Source: Sclerodactyla briareus | Taxonomy: Eukaryota > Echinodermata > Holothuroidea > Dendrochirotida > Sclerodactylidae | Length of the DNA stretch: 64,000 bases | Assembly: GCA_026419785.1 (NCBI GenBank) | Contig: JAODTK010005615.1 | Location: 248,001 to 312,000, forward strand | Direction: 5' to 3' | Shown here: positions 60,492 to 64,000 of the stretch, in pieces | How the letters are laid out: every line of letters begins with the position of its first letter | Numbering within the stretch: position 1 is the stretch's first letter | Translations under genes and position numbers: made by a program | Notes under the pieces: model-generated | Seen by the model: the letters and a program-made list of their open reading frames with translations, nothing else | The model's database searches: none | Told to the model about the DNA's origin: nothing

Positions 60492-60947
60492 GTGTGGCTG
60501 TTTCAAATCAAGGTTAAAACGCTTCTTTCAGTAGGGCCTCTTCACACTTGTAGCTTGTGGTTTTTTGCGGCTGATACTTTGAGGAACCAAATAGGCTCCA
60601 TTCACACTATTTTGAACAGCTTGGCCCCAGTGATGGATCTATCCAACCATGCTAGATTCCATGCCATCGCGGGTATTGATATGGTCATACGTATCTGGAC
60701 ACTCCCAGAAGTCAATAGGATGTATTCACTGAGCACCATCAGACCATTGTCTACTGAAGGATCTTGGAATGTCTCCAACCAGAGAGGTAACAGAGGATGC
60801 CTAGAATTTCATCTGTCACATCTACATGTCCTCATTCCAGAATTGTGCCGAAGCCCGGGCGAAGCTGATCACGAAGTGCTAGGCATCGAACACGAGTCCA
60901 CCATCAGTGATGCTGCCAGTTTTCACAACAGCGTGCCAACCTACTAA
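60492..60947 (+). other. Unassigned 151-codon ORF
   Basis: An open frame with a protein-like composition. One stretch, FHAIAGIDMVIRIWTLPEVNR, superficially resembles a WD40 blade (..GG.D..IRIW..) and also resembles the weakly conserved C-terminal part of hAT/ZMYM-type transposase-derived proteins. No second WD blade and no dimerisation motif follow, so neither is supported. Splice sites are not evident. It sits between a LINE relic and a satellite-like element, so a decayed transposon is more likely than a host exon. Confidence 0.2.
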
Positions 60948-61309
60948 GCTTAGTGTGGAGAGAGCCTTTCATCCCGAAAAAAAAAAACCCCAGTTTTTTA
61001 TCCCTTCACCTACCAACTCCGGGTCCAGAGGCTGCCAGGACAGTGGGTCATTAACTGTACGAAGGGTTGTGTGAGTGAAGCGTCTTGCAAGAAGTGGAAC
61101 TTAAAATGTAAAGGGCATGTAATGCAGTGAGTCTGTGAATGTGCTATTCAAAAAATGCGTTAACCGCCGACGTAATATTCCTCGCAAAAACAGCATGTGT
61201 ACCTCGTTTAGAGGACTCACAGTGCATGATGTTCATTCGACTTCCTGACTTGGAATGCCCTACCGGTTGTTCAAGTCCACTGTGTCCACATTCCCAAGTT
61301 TTCGCAAAA

Positions 61310-61815
61310 AACGACAAAGTTGGAAATCGCATGAAATTATGCACAATTGACCTCCTGTGACCTCATATGACCCTATGCCTTCGAATCTAACCAGTCCACA
61401 TCCACCGAGTTTCGTTCAAATCCGACAAGTTAGAAAACGCTTTGAGGACTTTGAAATCACTATCATGTTTCTCGAGCAACTTTTGTCCTACCCACCAAGT
61501 TTCATGTCAAATCGGTAAATTCAGCATTTTAGTGTGAAACATACAAAATAGCGGGCAGCAGACATACCGTAATGCCCACTTTCGATTTTTTATTTTCTTA
61601 TCAATAGAGATTTCACTAGGACGACATGTGTATCAATTTCAAATCAACCGATGAAGCGTAAAGAGTTATTGCCTATGGCTATATGTCCGCGGCGGCAGCG
61701 GTGTGGTGCGGCGGCGGCAGCGGTGGGGGTGGCGGCGGCGGCATAGATGGCGGCGGCTACACGCCCCAAACCCTATATCCCCGAACACTTCCGGTGTTTT
61801 GCGGATATTTCTGAG
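61310..61815 (+). mobile_element. Family-2 element, copy E (right half)
   Basis: Sub-repeats (gaaatcgcatgaaattatgcacaattgacctcctgtgacctc; ccaccgagtttcgttcaaatccgacaagtt) lead into gagatttcactaggacgacatgtgtatca and gagttattgc. A long (GGC)n module at 61685-61755 follows, and then the terminal palindrome tatccccgaacacttccggtgttttgcggatat at 61782-61809. The GGC module is the longest of the five copies. The left end is missing. Confidence 0.82.
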
Positions 61816-62384
61816 AAATAGGAACGTTGCATTAAGTGACAATTCTTCACTTCAATTTTAGAGGCGACGCCAGCTTAGAACAGTGGGGGGGAGGGGATTT
61901 GAGAAGTGAGTAGATAACTGTGGACCTCACTCTCCCGCACAGAAAACTCTCGCCTAAATGGGATTTTAGACCAATGTCAGAGGGGATCATTTTGAAATCT
62001 CCGCAAAGTGAGCAAGTCCTCTTATCCACAACACCCCCCTCCCCACAGTTTGCCCAGGAGCTGGCAGTGGCGCTCCCTCTGCCATATGTGATATTTCGAT
62101 AGACTGTTCGTGGCTTATTATAAAAGATAATTTCCAAAATTATTCATACCGGGGTATTTGAGCGGTAAATAAATAATTCTTGTGAAAAGAGGAAATTGGC
62201 ATTTATTGACGTTCCTTTGACATCAATTATGAATGGCCTACATTAGACAATTTTGAGAAGAAACACAAACAATATATTCATATTCAGCACAAAAATTACG
62301 TTTGAATCAACCTATTGTTTGCTTTCCCAAAAATGGCCTCAGCAGTCTCATATTTCTAAAATCAAACCAGTCTAGTATGTGTGA

Positions 62385-63130
62385 TTTTCCATGATGTGTT
62401 TTGGGGTCAGGTACTGAGTCACCAGAGGTCCCCCCCAAAATCTGAAACCTTGTGAACACGATAAGTCCAGAATATCTGATCAGGTTGTAATTGTGTGTGT
62501 AGACCTTTCTTGGGAGATACATGTCCCTATCGTTTTTGGTATAGGGTGGGGGAGAATTTTGCGTCAAAAATAGAAAATGTGTTGCATAGTTCAATAATTG
62601 GCCAATTTGAGGCTTGTGAACACGATTAACTCGACACACCGGGAGGATTATTGAAGCTCATACTTGGTATGTGTGATTCCCCATGATGGAGTACATGAAC
62701 CCTATAGTTTTGCGGGGTCAGGTCAGAGGTCATCTGAGCGTCACCGAGGTCAAGTCTTGAATGAAAAACTTGCTGACATGATAAGTCCAGAATGGTTGGT
62801 CTGATCAGGTTCAAATTTGGTGTGTAGCATCCTTATGGGGAGTACAGGGAACCCTATTGTTTTTGGTATAGGTTGGGGTGTATTTCGGTCAAAAATAGGA
62901 ACAATTGTGAAAAGTCAATAATTTGGCCAATTTTTGGGCTTGTGAAAACGTATAAAACTAGACCCCACGGATGGATGAAGCTCTACTTGGTATATGCTGT
63001 TCCCCATGATGAGTCATGAACACATTATTTTGAGGTCACCAGAGGTCAAAGTCTTGTGAAATCCTTGAAACTAGGTGTAGCTCTTCTTATCAAGAGTATA
63101 GGAACCTATGTTGGTTGAAAAATAAAAAAA
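62385..63130 (+). repeat. Family-1 tandem units, second locus
   Basis: About two and a half units of the 2801-3830 array: ggtcaggt..gtcaccagaggtc, gtgaacacgataagtccagaat, tgtgtagcatccttatggggagtacaggaaccctatt and gaccccacggatggatgaagctctacttggtat. Divergence from the first locus is considerable. It is non-coding. Confidence 0.8.
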
Positions 63131-63424
63131 TGGGAAAATTTGTCAGACGTTATGTTTCCACATGAATCTGGTACTATCGCCCAGTTTTGTCCTGCAGTCT
63201 GGCTATAGGTTGTCAGAAAGAGTCAAGGATCAACTAAGCCTTTTGCTTCTGGTTTTGAAGACAAAAAATGGGAAAAAAGAGTCACCATGAGGCCAAAAAT
63301 TAATTTCCAACAGCAACGTGGTTACTCACATATAGTTTGACGCATGTGGTACAAATCAGTTAATTAGAATACGCATGGTGCATTTGATGGGCCCTCGTAT
63401 TCCTTACATAGATTATGCATAATC

Positions 63425-63935
63425 ATGAACCGACAATCTGAAGAGTTTAACAAGAAGCTTGGATTGACACAGATTGCACCAAGTAGGTATAATAACATCT
63501 GGGTGCCGTGCAGTGGAGGCAAGGCACAGCCCCAGATCACCTTGATAAGAAGCATCTATATTTACGGCTCTCTACAGGCAGGAGATGAGAATTCTGGAGC
63601 GAGGTTATTCCTTTACGATTGTGCCTTGTTAATATGCTTGTCTCTATATACACATGCCAGTTCTATGACTGACTGATCCTGCGGGCATGTTTGCATTTTT
63701 GCAGTGCGTTCCTATTCAAGAACAAACTGATGGTGTTCAAGTAGGTATCCTATATCTACCTACTAACAATTCTGACACAGCGTGGTTTCTTGGTGACTGT
63801 TTGCCTTTTACACCCATCTCAAAGCTCTATGCTCTGGTGAGTTTTCTGCAAATATGCAAAACAGATCTATCCATTTCCCACTGTCCATTAGTGACAACCT
63901 CCAGGTTTCATCAATCCCTTGTGCAAGTTTGTTAA
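63425..63935 (+). other. Exon-like protein-coding remnants, unassigned
   Basis: Two open stretches look protein-like. The first (63425-63660) includes KKLGLTQIAPSRYNNIWVPC, then SGGKAQPQITLIRSIYIYGS and LQAGDENSGARLFLYD. The second follows a good acceptor (tttgcatttttgcag, ending 63702) and reads CVPIQEQTDGVQVGILYLPT. A weak resemblance to Ulp1/C48-type cysteine proteases of DNA transposons exists (P.Q.Q..G.DCG around the catalytic Cys; HW and YDSL upstream), but the positions for His, Asp and Cys read Ile, Gly and Val, so this is not supported as an active enzyme. It could also be exons of a gene continuing past the window edge. Confidence 0.25.
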
Positions 63936-64000
63936 CTGTTTGGAATTGGGAGTCTTGTGTTGAGCACTCAGTAGAGACACCTGAACCACAGATACCAATT

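Noticed and set aside
60618-60720. WD40-repeat exon
   Set aside because: Only one loose match (GIDMVIRIW) with no GH dipeptide or neighbouring blade; it remains an unassigned ORF.

Overview
The window looks like genomic DNA of an animal, probably a marine deuterostome invertebrate, with an echinoderm as my best guess. Supporting signs are GT-AG exons of an animal gene separated by introns of up to 19 kb, very dense satellite-like and foldback repeats, LINE reverse-transcriptase relics, a tRNA-type SINE, and clusters of the aggcctag word around 7.2 kb. The taxon is an inference. There are no prokaryotic-type genes, and nearly all ORFs of 60 codons or more are shadows of repeats.

One gene dominates. 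A SMAP-family (stromal membrane-associated protein) ArfGAP runs on the + strand from its ATG at 6806 to about 55.4 kb. I find exon 1 (6806-6929), three ArfGAP exons (26125-26258, 26646-26729, 27688-27766), a central exon with a clathrin-box-like DLLD and an SKES..LALFG motif (43476-~43806), a Gly/Met/Gln repeat exon (47919-48297), and a probable Gln-rich 3' exon (~55032-55358). The lysine-rich segment expected between exon 4 and the 43.5 kb exon was not found. Several exons carry isolated one-base indels although their splice sites and intron phases fit, which points to consensus errors in the assembly or to gene decay.

Layout: 1-365 is a LINE RT fragment on the - strand. 2.5-5.2 kb holds a tetranucleotide microsatellite, a ~320-bp tandem array and a hairpin-ended element. 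6.8 kb is SMAP exon 1. 6.9-26.1 kb is intron 1, with nested inverted repeats, a foldback element, two hAT-like elements with perfect 8-bp target-site duplications, a MITE and a SINE just upstream of exon 2. 26-28 kb holds the ArfGAP exons. 28-43 kb is an intron with a large ~600-bp tandem array rich in AGGTCA-type half-sites and a GC-rich terminal-inverted-repeat element. 43.5-50 kb has the central and repeat exons and a probable ~3.3-kb diverged tandem duplication. 55-60 kb has the 3' end of SMAP and a second LINE RT relic. 60-64 kb has more satellite-like elements and unassigned exon-like sequence at the right edge.

I see no convincing new multi-gene system. The most unusual content is a set of related intronic repeats that share a terminal palindrome, the nuclear-receptor-like half-site array, two cleanly bounded non-autonomous hAT-like insertions, and a coding 33-bp minisatellite in SMAP.
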